A stretch of 64,000 bases of DNA, from NCBI RefSeq assembly GCF_000737715.1, contig NZ_JPRN01000002.1, forward strand, positions 310,001 to 374,000, given 5' to 3'. Below, piece by piece: positions 18,917 to 27,466 of this stretch (the stretch's first letter is position 1; the number at the start of each line of letters is the position of its first letter). The notes under the pieces were generated by a model. The model saw only the letters and a list, made by a program, of their open reading frames with translations, ran no database searches and was not told the DNA's origin. The stretch is from Chryseobacterium sp. JM1 (GTDB taxonomy: Bacteria > Bacteroidota > Bacteroidia > Flavobacteriales > Weeksellaceae). A program made the translations under genes and the position numbers.

Positions 18917-20275
18917 ATGGAACAATATAATATTGACCAGAAAATCCAGGAGTTTATTGCCAAGATTGAAGCAAAAAATCCTAATGAACCAGAATTTTTA
19001 CAAGCCGTAAAAGAAGTAGCTGTGACTGTAATTCCGTTTATTATGACCAAGAAGGAATATACGGGAATGAAGCTTCTAGAGAGAATGGCTGAACCTGAAA
19101 GAGTTATCATTTTCAGAGTTCCATGGGTTGATGATAAAGGAGAGATCCAGGTAAACAGAGGATTCAGAATCCAGATGAACTCTGCGATCGGACCATACAA
19201 AGGAGGAATTCGTTTCCACCCTACTGTAAACCTTTCAGTTCTTAAATTCTTAGCTTTCGAGCAGGTTTTTAAAAACTCATTGACTACTCTTCCGATGGGC
19301 GGAGGTAAAGGAGGTTCAGATTTTGATCCGCAAGGAAAATCTGATATGGAAGTAATGCGTTTCTGCCAGGCATTCATGACTGAATTATGCAAGCATATCG
19401 GTCCTGAAACAGACGTACCTGCAGGAGACATCGGTGTAGGAGCAAGAGAGATCGGATATCTTTTCGGACAATACAAAAAAGTAAGAAACGAATTTACAGG
19501 AGTACTTACCGGAAAAGGTCTTGCTTATGGTGGTTCACTTATCCGTCCTGAAGCTACAGGATACGGTGTGGTATACTTCGCAGAGCAAATGCTTAAGACG
19601 ATCAACGAAACATTCAAGGATAAAATCGTAAGTGTATCAGGTTTCGGAAACGTAGCCTGGGGAGTAATCAAAAAGGCGACAGAGCTTGGTGCTAAAGTAG
19701 TGACCATCTCAGGACCGGATGGTTATATCTACGATAAAGACGGTATCAGCGGAGACAAAATTGATTATTTATTAGAATTGAGATCTTCAGGAAACAACAG
19801 AGCTGAAGACTATGCTAAAAAATATCCTTCTGCTGAATTCCACGCTGGAAAACGTCCTTGGGAAGTGAAATGTGACGTAGCATTCCCATCTGCAACTCAA
19901 AACGAACTGGATCTTGAAGATGCTAAAGTTTTGGTAGGAAACGGATGTCTTTGCGTTACTGAGGCGGCTAACATGCCTTCTACTTTAGATGCAATTAACT
20001 ATTTCTTAGACAATAAAATCTTATTCTCGCCTGGTAAAGCTTCCAATGCTGGAGGTGTTGCTACTTCAGGTCTTGAGATGACGCAGAACTCTATCCGTCT
20101 TAACTGGACTTCTGAGGAAGTTGACGCAAGACTGAAAGAAATCATGATCGGAATCCACAAGGCTTGTAGAGACTACGGAAAAGATGAAGATGGCTACGTA
20201 AACTACGTGAAAGGGGCAAACATTGCCGGCTTCGTGAAAGTTGCGGAAGCAATGCTGGCTCAGGGAGTGGTATAA
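18917..20275 (+). CDS. gdhA: Glutamate dehydrogenase (NADP-type, hexameric)
   Basis: 452 residues, the length of small hexameric GDHs. The active-site segment 'PMGGGKGGSDFDPQGKSD' and substrate loop 'YKGGIRFHPTVN' are present; the Rossmann domain begins 'VSVSGFGNVAWGVIKKA'. It interconverts 2-oxoglutarate plus ammonia and glutamate. NADP preference is inferred from the subfamily, not tested. It is a single-gene unit with its own promoter and terminator. Confidence 0.96.
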   Translation: MEQYNIDQKIQEFIAKIEAKNPNEPEFLQAVKEVAVTVIPFIMTKKEYTGMKLLERMAEPERVIIFRVPWVDDKGEIQVNRGFRIQMNSAIGPYKGGIRFHPTVNLSVLKFLAFEQVFKNSLTTLPMGGGKGGSDFDPQGKSDMEVMRFCQAFMTELCKHIGPETDVPAGDIGVGAREIGYLFGQYKKVRNEFTGVLTGKGLAYGGSLIRPEATGYGVVYFAEQMLKTINETFKDKIVSVSGFGNVAWGVIKKATELGAKVVTISGPDGYIYDKDGISGDKIDYLLELRSSGNNRAEDYAKKYPSAEFHAGKRPWEVKCDVAFPSATQNELDLEDAKVLVGNGCLCVTEAANMPSTLDAINYFLDNKILFSPGKASNAGGVATSGLEMTQNSIRLNWTSEEVDARLKEIMIGIHKACRDYGKDEDGYVNYVKGANIAGFVKVAEAMLAQGVV

Positions 20276-20283
20276 AATAAATA

Positions 20284-20313
20284 AAGGTTGGGTAAATTCC
20301 CAGCCTTTTTTGA
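20284..20313 (+). terminator. Terminator of gdhA
   Basis: A 9-bp stem (aaggttggg / cccagcctt, one wobble), 6-nt loop and T6 tail begin 9 bp after the stop. Confidence 0.8.
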
Positions 20314-20361
20314 TACAGCCTGTTCCCGGGATAATGGGAAAAAAGTAAAAAGTGAAAGAAG

Positions 20362-20394
20362 AAAGCGCTGTACATGTTACAGCGCTTTTTTTAT
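20362..20394 (+). terminator. Second strong hairpin with T tract
   Basis: An 11-bp perfect stem (aaagcgctgta / tacagcgcttt), 5-nt loop and T7 tail. It probably acts as a backup terminator for gdhA, since no gene lies between the two hairpins. Confidence 0.75.
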
Positions 20395-20460
20395 TGTATC
20401 AACTGAAAAAAATTAACCGGTATCTTCAACTTAATCTCAAAACTTGGGAAGCAAGCTTTT

Positions 20461-20578
20461 TTTAAACATTAAGACATTAAGATCTTAAAAGATGGAATAC
20501 TTAAAGAACTTAAAAAATCAATTTATTGATTCTTCATTCATAACAATAAGCATACAGCTTAAATCCTTAATGTTTAAA
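20461..20578. repeat. MITE-like inverted-repeat unit
   Basis: TTTAAACATTAAG at 20461-20473 is matched by its exact reverse complement at 20566-20578, and TTAAG/CTTAA words recur inside. The outer word is shared with the inverted repeat that encloses the GxxExxY gene at 11308-11925. It looks like a gene-less derivative of the same family. Confidence 0.6.
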
Positions 20579-20695
20579 TTAAGAAATAAACTAAAGTTTA
20601 TTGAGGTTAAGAAAATTAAGATCAATTTTAAACAGATCATTATAAGTTTGAGTGTATTTATTGTACGCCCCAATTTTTGAGACTGATCCGTATTT

Positions 20696-22216
20696 TCACT
20701 TCAGGTATTCACCAATTTCTATATTCCTGTTTTCATTATTGGCATTCTCAATGCTTTTCAAGAGCATTTTAATTTGAGTTTTGCTTATGATATGACTGTT
20801 AAAAAAAACATACTCAATAGTCTTTGTATTCCTGATATCTTCCAATGGATTTTTAGCAAGCAGCACCATATCTGAATGATATCCAGTTTTGATCTTCCCT
20901 GTCTTGCTTTTCATCCATAGACCCGGCTCCACTGTGGCAGAATAAATAGCCTGTGAATTGGTCATTCCGGATTGAGATAAAGATTCCAATTCATCGTGAA
21001 GAGCAAACCCAGGAACAACCGCAGCAACATTAGCATCTGTTCCAGCCATAACAGGGACATGATGATCTACCAATGCTTTGGTCATGATATGAATCGCTTC
21101 CGCGTAGGTCTTCCAAAATGTCAGCGATAATTTTTTGGCTTCAGGTGTATCTTTTCCATCATATTCATAGCCATTTTTACCGGGTAACCAGCCCATTTTG
21201 TACAACGGTGTGCCTTCAATAATTTTGGGATTAGCATATTTTAATTCTATTGCTTTAAGCTTAGATTTTAAGTCAAACCGCTGGGCTAAAAAGCTTTCGC
21301 ATAACCATACGGTTGAAGTAACACTTACTTTATTTTCTTTTAGTTTTTTCGCGATCTGATCTGACCGTATTTTCAGGAAACGGAGATATTCCTCGGGATT
21401 TTTAGAAATTGATTTTCCGAATTCATCAATAGTTTTAACGGTTATTTCCTCAATATGAGCAATTTCCTTCTGTCCTGAGGGATAAAAGGTTTCTAAATTC
21501 ACCAACGGGATGTGCCCAATAACCGGTATTTTATTTTCTTTAGCAATCTGTAGTGTTGTTTTAAACATTTCCGGATTGACAAAACCGTACATTTTGATAG
21601 CATCGTAGCCCTGCTCTTTTATTTTCTTTATGGCTTTGTCCGCATCCTTTTTATTGGAATAATTGACGGACTGTCTTGTCCATCCATAATAATAACCCGC
21701 CAGACCAGCCTCACTATATACAGGTGGCGAAGCAACAAACATCCTCGGTCCCAAACCGCTTTTCCGTATTGATTTCCTCCATTCTAAAATATCCGACCGC
21801 CCACCCATTTCCCTGATGTAGGTAACCCCATTTGCCAGATATAAAAACAAATCATTCTTACTTTCTTTCACATGAACATGGCTGTCTGTAAGACCCGGAA
21901 TAAGATACTTTCCTGTACCGTCAATGATAGTAGCGTCTTTATTTACCTGCTGATTGGTGTCAATCTGAAGAATGAGTCCGTCTTTCACAAGGACGTTTTG
22001 ATTTGCAATAAAATGAGTGCAATCTTCTGAAAGGACATTAACATTTCTTATCTGAACTAATGGTGCTGATTTAGTAAATGAAGAAAAATCAACAACCCGG
22101 GTAGATTTCCCCAGTACTTTATTGAGTTCATGATCTGCCCATAAAAAAACACAGCCCATCATACACAATCCTATTGCAGATGACCATAAAACTCTCCTAA
22201 TCCAAAGCTTTTTCAT
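20696..22216 (-). CDS. Amidohydrolase family protein, membrane-anchored
   Basis: 506 residues from ATG at 22216; an upstream in-frame start gives a poor hydrophobic extension. A hydrophobic helix at about residues 10-30 suggests a signal peptide or anchor ('GLCMMGCVF' could be a lipobox). The metal-site HxH is in 'TDSHVHVKES', further ligands are near 'VIGHIPLV', and a catalytic Asp is in 'VMAGTDANV'. The family hydrolyses cyclic amides or dipeptides (imidazolonepropionase/prolidase-like); the substrate is unknown. A LytTR membrane regulator lies just upstream on the same strand. Confidence 0.85.
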   Translation of the reverse strand: MKKLWIRRVLWSSAIGLCMMGCVFLWADHELNKVLGKSTRVVDFSSFTKSAPLVQIRNVNVLSEDCTHFIANQNVLVKDGLILQIDTNQQVNKDATIIDGTGKYLIPGLTDSHVHVKESKNDLFLYLANGVTYIREMGGRSDILEWRKSIRKSGLGPRMFVASPPVYSEAGLAGYYYGWTRQSVNYSNKKDADKAIKKIKEQGYDAIKMYGFVNPEMFKTTLQIAKENKIPVIGHIPLVNLETFYPSGQKEIAHIEEITVKTIDEFGKSISKNPEEYLRFLKIRSDQIAKKLKENKVSVTSTVWLCESFLAQRFDLKSKLKAIELKYANPKIIEGTPLYKMGWLPGKNGYEYDGKDTPEAKKLSLTFWKTYAEAIHIMTKALVDHHVPVMAGTDANVAAVVPGFALHDELESLSQSGMTNSQAIYSATVEPGLWMKSKTGKIKTGYHSDMVLLAKNPLEDIRNTKTIEYVFFNSHIISKTQIKMLLKSIENANNENRNIEIGEYLK

Positions 22217-22319
22217 ATAATATCTATTCTTATTCTGAAGGCAAAATAAAAACAAAAACACTCTTCAACAAGGTGATATGAGGGATTAGGGATGAAATAC
22301 GCGGTTTTAGGTACGGAAA

Positions 22320-23060
22320 TTATAAGGACAACAACTGTTCTCTGTAATTTTTAGAAACGGGAAGTTCAATTTGGGTAAGCGAAATGGTATCCGAATTTTT
22401 CCAGGCTTTAAAATGAGAAGGATTAATGAGATGTGAACGATGAATCTGAATCAAAAAATCAAAATCATTCTGAATCTTTTTAAGCGTACTGCGAATGAGT
22501 TTTACCTTTAATTCATTTCCCTCTACAAAGAAAATCTCAACATAATTTTGAGCATTGGAAACACAAATCAGCTCATCTTTTTTAATTTTTAAAATATCCA
22601 GCTTATTGTCTCCCCTGATAATGATGATGTCATCCGGTGCAGGTATTAATGAAACAACATAGATCCTTGCCAAAACGATGATGGGTGTTGAAATCAAGGC
22701 TGATTTAAGAATGATGGTCTCTAAAAACTTAAAAAAACCATATCCTCCATTCAAAACAGGGCTCTTATAAAAACAATAGGTGCCTATCCAAAAAAGAAAC
22801 TGAAAAAAAATGATGCTTAGTAATTCAAACCCGATGTTCCATCTTGCCAGTTTCCTGTACACCCATTTCTGCAGGAAAGCAATAACTCCATAACACAGAA
22901 ATGCAATGAAGCTAAATCCAATACTGATAATGATCCATACTTTAAAACTAATGGTTCCGTCGTCAAACGGTCTTATAAAAAAAGCAAAAATGAAAAGCCA
23001 TATACTAAGGAGAACTCCTATCAGTACATGATGCTTAACGGAAGGGTTTAATCTTTTCAT
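22320..23060 (-). CDS. Membrane-bound LytTR-family transcriptional regulator
   Basis: 246 residues. Four transmembrane helices fill residues ~12-135 and the C-terminal ~100 residues are a LytTR DNA-binding domain ('VSNAQNYVEIFF', 'FLIQIHRSHLINPSHF'). There is no receiver domain, so this is a one-component membrane sensor-regulator. It lies 103 bp upstream of the amidohydrolase and may control it. Confidence 0.88.
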   Translation of the reverse strand: MKRLNPSVKHHVLIGVLLSIWLFIFAFFIRPFDDGTISFKVWIIISIGFSFIAFLCYGVIAFLQKWVYRKLARWNIGFELLSIIFFQFLFWIGTYCFYKSPVLNGGYGFFKFLETIILKSALISTPIIVLARIYVVSLIPAPDDIIIIRGDNKLDILKIKKDELICVSNAQNYVEIFFVEGNELKVKLIRSTLKKIQNDFDFLIQIHRSHLINPSHFKAWKNSDTISLTQIELPVSKNYREQLLSL

Positions 23061-23211
23061 TGAATAAATCAGCTTGGCCCGGGTGATCCGGATCTATATT
23101 TACGCCCGAAATATACGTAAATAATGAACGGGTTGATTATTCAAAGAATGGGTAACAAAAAAAATCCTGAAACATGATGTCTCAGGATTACCTTTCTACT
23201 TTGCTCAGTAT

Positions 23212-23547
23212 TTACTTAGATGACTTTGCTTTTTTCTTAGCTTTTTTCTCTGCTTTTGTTACCTCTGATGGTTTCGTAGCATCTGTAGCTGCCTCCGCAT
23301 TTACGGTCGCCGCAGCATCAACTGTTGTAGCCGGAGTGGCTGCTGCATCTACTGTAGCAGTTGAGGTGGTCGTCGTTGCCGGAGTATTTTGTTTTTGGGT
23401 AGAAGTTGCCGGTGTAGTCTGTTGTTTAGTTTGAGTGGTCTGATTATTAGGCGTCTCGGCTGGCTTCTGCTGTTGTGTCTGGGTCTGAGCCGATACTGCG
23501 ATTACGCCGACTAAAGTAAACGCTGCTGTTAAAACTAACTTTTTCAT
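23212..23547 (-). CDS. Secreted low-complexity Ala/Thr/Gln-rich protein
   Basis: 111 residues: signal peptide (about 1-20, 'LVLTAAFTLVGVIAVSAQ'), then Gln/Thr-rich and Ala/Thr/Val-rich stretches and a strongly basic tail ('KAEKKAKKKAKSSK'). No domain is recognisable. Such short periplasmic proteins are common in Chryseobacterium. Coding is supported by the signal peptide and frame. Confidence 0.65.
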   Translation of the reverse strand: MKKLVLTAAFTLVGVIAVSAQTQTQQQKPAETPNNQTTQTKQQTTPATSTQKQNTPATTTTSTATVDAAATPATTVDAAATVNAEAATDATKPSEVTKAEKKAKKKAKSSK

Positions 23548-23662
23548 AATACAATATTTTAAATGGTTGTTTAAATTAAACGACTCATATGATATTAAAT
23601 TATGCGTAATAGTCTTATTTAACGTACTTTATCATTATTTAAGAGATTTTACAAACTCTGAT

Positions 23663-24151
23663 TTATTTCGAAATATTCTTCATCATCTTTTCCACGAATT
23701 CAAATGCAGCTGGGCAGATAACGGTGTTTTTAAGCATCAGATCATTGATCTGGTAGATCTTTTTACGGTCCGTATGCGGATATTCGCGGCAGGCTTTCGG
23801 TCTTACTTCATAAATAGAACAGGTATTGTCATTATTCAGGAAATAACATGGAAGATTCTGAAGGACCTTGTCATTATCTTCATCTACCCTTAAAAATTTA
23901 GCTTCAAAATCGGCCTGCTTCATCCGCAGATGTTTTGAAATACGCTCGATGTCTTTTTCGGTATATAAAGGTCCGGTGGTTTTGCAGCAGTTGGCGCACT
24001 GAAGGCAGTCTACTTCATCAAAAACTTCATCATGGGTTTCCTGAACGATATAATCGAGGTTTTTGGGCGGCTTCTTTTTCAATCCGTCCAGAAACTTTTT
24101 GTGTTCCTTCTGCTTCTGTAAAGCCTGCTTTTTATAGAGGTCTAAATTCAT
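23663..24151 (-). CDS. YkgJ-family cysteine cluster protein
   Basis: 162 residues. The Cys cluster 'CLQCANCC' (CxxCxxCC) near residue 53, 'CYFLNNDNTCSIYEVRPKACREYP' and a later Cys are the zinc/iron ligands of the YkgJ (UPF0153) family. The protein is cytosolic and its role is unknown. It begins one base after the stop of the Kir-like channel gene, so the two form an operon. Confidence 0.88.
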   Translation of the reverse strand: MNLDLYKKQALQKQKEHKKFLDGLKKKPPKNLDYIVQETHDEVFDEVDCLQCANCCKTTGPLYTEKDIERISKHLRMKQADFEAKFLRVDEDNDKVLQNLPCYFLNNDNTCSIYEVRPKACREYPHTDRKKIYQINDLMLKNTVICPAAFEFVEKMMKNISK

Positions 24152-25123
24152 TTATTCGTTATTTCCAGCCGTAGCCGGAAGATCTGTTTTTTGATAGTCG
24201 TTAATTTTATCCAGATCCAGTATTGTGGTCAGGTCATGCTGGTCGGGATAATACATCGGAGTAAATTTAGCTCCGTACACAATTTCTGCCGAGACATAGG
24301 AAGACCTCTGAACCACCGTATTGGAAAAGACTTCGTCAAATGCACGCACCTGAACAATAATCTCAATATCCGTATTCTTAAAATCATCCTCAGAAAAGCC
24401 ATAGAAAGGCGAATCTTCCTTGATTTCGTGAACAACCGTCCAGTTCAGTGCCAATGTATTAATCTTGCTTAAATGGGTCTTTAAAGAGTAAAAATTACTT
24501 TTCGGAACTCCATTCTCAATCACTTCAATCGCTGTAGAAACAATCACATCCGCATCCGTTAAAGCATTATTTTTAAAAGGTGCCAGTCTGAACATCAAAG
24601 CCCGTGAATGTTTAAACGGAGCAATCACAGCGATATCCGAAAATCTCAGATAAGCTCTCGGTCTTGAAAATCTTCCGTAAAAAAGTCCGGTTGCGATGGC
24701 AAAGGTAAGCAATCCCAGAAAAGCCTCAAAAGTAGCTACAAGACTTGCCATAAATCCTACAGGCGCAATTCTCCCGTAACCCACAGTAGTAAAGGTCTGC
24801 GAACTGAAGAAAAACACATCGATGAACTCGTTCAGCGGATCGCTTTTATCAATCCCGGTAAGGTGCTCTACGCCTATCAGATAATAAATCATTGCGAATA
24901 CGAGGTTGATCAGAATATAGGCAACCACCAGATACGAAAGGAACCGGAAAGTCGAAAGGTTCAGCATGGTGTGGTACCAGCTTAGCCTGTTGAATACATT
25001 CACGCCTCTCCGCTTTACATTCGGAAGTCCGTCTTTGTTGATGAACCTTCCGGATGCATTGCTTCCAAAACCACTGTTTTCGGTGTTTTTCTGACGGATC
25101 TTCTGTCCGAAGCCTCTTGCCAT
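24152..25123 (-). CDS. Inward-rectifier-type potassium channel (KirBac-like)
   Basis: 323 residues with two membrane helices flanking the selectivity filter 'TFTTVGYGRIAP' (TVGYG) and a C-terminal ~170-residue cytoplasmic Kir beta domain. Length and topology match KirBac proteins. It is cotranscribed with the downstream YkgJ gene. Confidence 0.9.
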   Translation of the reverse strand: MARGFGQKIRQKNTENSGFGSNASGRFINKDGLPNVKRRGVNVFNRLSWYHTMLNLSTFRFLSYLVVAYILINLVFAMIYYLIGVEHLTGIDKSDPLNEFIDVFFFSSQTFTTVGYGRIAPVGFMASLVATFEAFLGLLTFAIATGLFYGRFSRPRAYLRFSDIAVIAPFKHSRALMFRLAPFKNNALTDADVIVSTAIEVIENGVPKSNFYSLKTHLSKINTLALNWTVVHEIKEDSPFYGFSEDDFKNTDIEIIVQVRAFDEVFSNTVVQRSSYVSAEIVYGAKFTPMYYPDQHDLTTILDLDKINDYQKTDLPATAGNNE

Positions 25124-25276
25124 TTTTATACTGTTTATCTTTTAAAAGTAAGCGAATAAAATGATTTTCCAATCTCTTATTTCATCATTCCCAATGCAAA
25201 GATAAAATATTGTTTTCATGAAATTTATCAAGCAGCCAATTCAGTTTCTCATTTGATTTTGCAGTACATTTGAAGT

Positions 25277-25657
25277 ATGAAAAAATTGGAATCCAGAGAG
25301 GATATTGAACATCTTGTGAATTCATTTTACGCAAAAGTAGTTAAAGATGAGACCATTGGGTTTTTCTTTAATGATGTAGCGAAAGTAGACTGGGACAAAC
25401 ACCTTCCTAAAATGTATTCATTCTGGGAATCGATTCTGTTTGGGCAGATGAGCTATAAGGGAAATCCTATGGGCGTTCATTTTCCGATCAATGAAATTCA
25501 GGCGATGGAGCAGCAACACTTTGACCGCTGGCTAAAGCTCTGGAGCACCACCATTGAAGAAAATTTCGTCGGAGAAAATGCCGACATGGCTATTTATAAG
25601 TCTGAAAATATTGCTAAGCTCATGGCTTTTAAAATGGAACTGGCGAGGAGGCTCTAA
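25277..25657 (+). CDS. Group III truncated haemoglobin
   Basis: 126 residues. The proximal haem-ligand His is in 'QQHFDRWLKLW', and the 'YSFWESILFG' and 'GNPMGVHFPI' motifs belong to trHb group III. Likely roles are peroxide or nitric-oxide chemistry; none is shown by context. It is a single-gene unit. Confidence 0.9.
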   Translation: MKKLESREDIEHLVNSFYAKVVKDETIGFFFNDVAKVDWDKHLPKMYSFWESILFGQMSYKGNPMGVHFPINEIQAMEQQHFDRWLKLWSTTIEENFVGENADMAIYKSENIAKLMAFKMELARRL

Positions 25658-25752
25658 TAAGTTTGAGAGTCGGAGCGTTTTGGGTTTGAGAGTTTCGGGA
25701 TGCGAGATTTTTGGATTTAAAAAGCGGAAACTCCAGGAAACCTGCCTTTTCT

Positions 25753-25784
25753 AACTTCTAATCTCTAATTTCTAACCTCTAATT
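25753..25784 (+). repeat. Degenerate TCTAAYYTCTAA tandem repeat
   Basis: Four to five imperfect copies of CTAATCTCTAATTTCTAAC-type words fill the space before the convergent antiporter gene. No gene is present. Confidence 0.5.
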
Positions 25785-26853
25785 ACGGAACGATGACCGT
25801 AAAGATGTAAGCGGCAAGATTCACTAATAAAACTGTACCATACAGGATATTCGTTTTTCCGCGACTTAAAGAAAGCATCACAATAAATACGGACAGAGAA
25901 AGCAGGATAATATCTTTTTTATCAAGCCCCAATACCAAAGGAATATCATACATGATACAAACGGTAGATACCGCCGGAATCGTCAGTCCGATACTCGCCA
26001 ATGCAGATCCTAAGGCCAGATTTAAACTGGATTGTATCTGATTGCTTCTCGCCGCACGGATAGCCGCCACTCCTTCAGGAAGAAGTACCACTCCCGCAAT
26101 AATCACCCCAACCAACGATTTCGGAGCCCCTATGCTCTGTACCATCCCTTCAATCGTTCCGGAAAGTCCTTTCGCCATCAGTACAACAATCACAAGACAC
26201 ACCACCAGAAAACCGAAGCTGATCAGCGTTTTGTTCAGGGAAGGAATATAATGCTCTTCCGGATGTTCATCAGGAACGATAAAGTAGCTTCTGTGACGCA
26301 CCGTCTGTACCATCAGGAAGACTCCGTAGATCACAAGACAGGCAATAGAAATAAATATTAATTGGGCTTCGTTATAGAAAGGTCCGTTGACACTTGAAGT
26401 AAAATTAGGAAGGACAAGGGTAAGCACCAGAATGGAAACAATACTTACCAGATAAGTGGTTGCAGAAGTTCTTGCAAAGAACTGTTCGTGGTATTTCACA
26501 CCACCTACGAGGATACAGATCCCCAGAATTCCGTTAAGAATAATCATGACGGCAGCAAAAACGGTATCTCTGGCCAGCGTGATCGCCTGATCTCCGCCGG
26601 CCACCATGAGCGAGATGATAAGCGCGACTTCAATAATGGTGATACAAAGGGCTAGGATAATGGTTCCGAACGGCTCTCCTACTTTATGAGCCACCACTTC
26701 TGCGTGATGCACTGCAGATAAAACACTTCCGGTGAGCAGAAGTCCTGCAATAATGTCATTGACAACTCCACCGCCCATCAGGCCGGAAAAATAATACCCC
26801 ACCGCCAGAACAGGGAAAATATACGTATAATGTAAAAGTTCTTTTAATCTCAT
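25783..26853 (-). CDS. Calcium/proton antiporter, CaCA superfamily (ChaA-like)
   Basis: 356 residues with about eleven hydrophobic helices. The two alpha-repeat motifs are visible, 'GEPFGTIILALCITIIEVALI' near the N-terminus and 'LPEGVAAIRAARSNQIQ...LGSALASIGLT' in the second half, each with the acidic exchange residue. Likely exchanges Na+ or Ca2+ for H+ at the inner membrane. Confidence 0.88.
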   Translation of the reverse strand: MRLKELLHYTYIFPVLAVGYYFSGLMGGGVVNDIIAGLLLTGSVLSAVHHAEVVAHKVGEPFGTIILALCITIIEVALIISLMVAGGDQAITLARDTVFAAVMIILNGILGICILVGGVKYHEQFFARTSATTYLVSIVSILVLTLVLPNFTSSVNGPFYNEAQLIFISIACLVIYGVFLMVQTVRHRSYFIVPDEHPEEHYIPSLNKTLISFGFLVVCLVIVVLMAKGLSGTIEGMVQSIGAPKSLVGVIIAGVVLLPEGVAAIRAARSNQIQSSLNLALGSALASIGLTIPAVSTVCIMYDIPLVLGLDKKDIILLSLSVFIVMLSLSRGKTNILYGTVLLVNLAAYIFTVIVP

Positions 26854-26935
26854 AAAGTGTCTACAAAATACAAAAAATCTATCAAATTTGAAATACTAAA
26901 AGAAAATATTAATGATATTTTAATGTGGTAAGGAT

Positions 26936-27095
26936 GGAAGTCAGAAGCTCGAAGAGGGAAGTTATCGAAGTCATAAACGACGAAGACTACCATTCTTTTC
27001 TCTTTTAAATCCTACTTTACTAATCTATTATCACCGTAATTGATCCTGAAAACCGACTATTAACTTCCAGCTTCCCTCTCCCATCTCCCTTTCTC
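26936..27095. repeat. Dispersed GGAAG/CTTCC-rich intergenic repeat
   Basis: GGAAGTCAGAAGCTCGAAGA at 26936 and, inverted, CTTCCAGCTTCCCTCTCCC near 27064 form an imperfect inverted repeat. Similar words occur at 14343-14370. No coding sequence is seen in this gap. Confidence 0.45.
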
Positions 27096-27434
27096 CTAAT
27101 GCATCCACAGGTTAAAATCCAGAAAATCCGTCAGCATATGAAACAGAAGACCAATGGCAATAATTCTGATATTTCCTTTGAAAAACAGCAGCAAAAAATA
27201 CACCGCAATGGCATAATAGGAATGTAAAATATGAAAACCTATGCTATTTCTTGACGGGTCAAAAACAGGATTGGCAAAAAGATGGTCCAGATCCACCAGC
27301 ATCGTCGCCAGCATAATGCAGTACGCCTTTTTCCAGTTTTTACGAAAAAAGACCAGCGCAATGAAAACCGGAAAGACCAGATGTAAAAAATAATGGGTAC
27401 AAGTTTTCAGCAGTGCAATGTCAGATGGATTCAT
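27096..27434 (-). CDS. DUF6122-like small membrane protein
   Basis: 112 residues with three to four hydrophobic helices and conserved His/Asp pairs ('HYFLHLVFPVF', 'MLVDLDHLFANPVFDPSR', 'LFHMLTDFLDF'). The pattern resembles YdjM-type membrane-bound metal-dependent hydrolases in miniature. Function unknown. Confidence 0.75.
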   Translation of the reverse strand: MNPSDIALLKTCTHYFLHLVFPVFIALVFFRKNWKKAYCIMLATMLVDLDHLFANPVFDPSRNSIGFHILHSYYAIAVYFLLLFFKGNIRIIAIGLLFHMLTDFLDFNLWMH

Positions 27435-27466
27435 GAATACTTTTTATGTTTAAAACTGAAGATTTT

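Larger units (their letters stand above)
20276..20695. other. 420-bp gene-free region with two hairpins and a repeat unit
   Basis: After the gdhA stop there are two terminator-like hairpins and then a 118-bp inverted-repeat unit related to the cassette in the suf operon. A short open frame inside the repeat (20492-20680) has no coding character. Nothing else was seen. Confidence 0.7.

Noticed and set aside
20492..20680. 62-codon open frame after gdhA
   Set aside because: It lies within the inverted-repeat unit and is AT-rich Lys/Ile/Asn text with no coding pattern.
23174..23434. Plus-strand open frame over the Ala/Thr-rich gene
   Set aside because: It is the antisense of low-complexity codons; the minus-strand reading has a signal peptide and good start.
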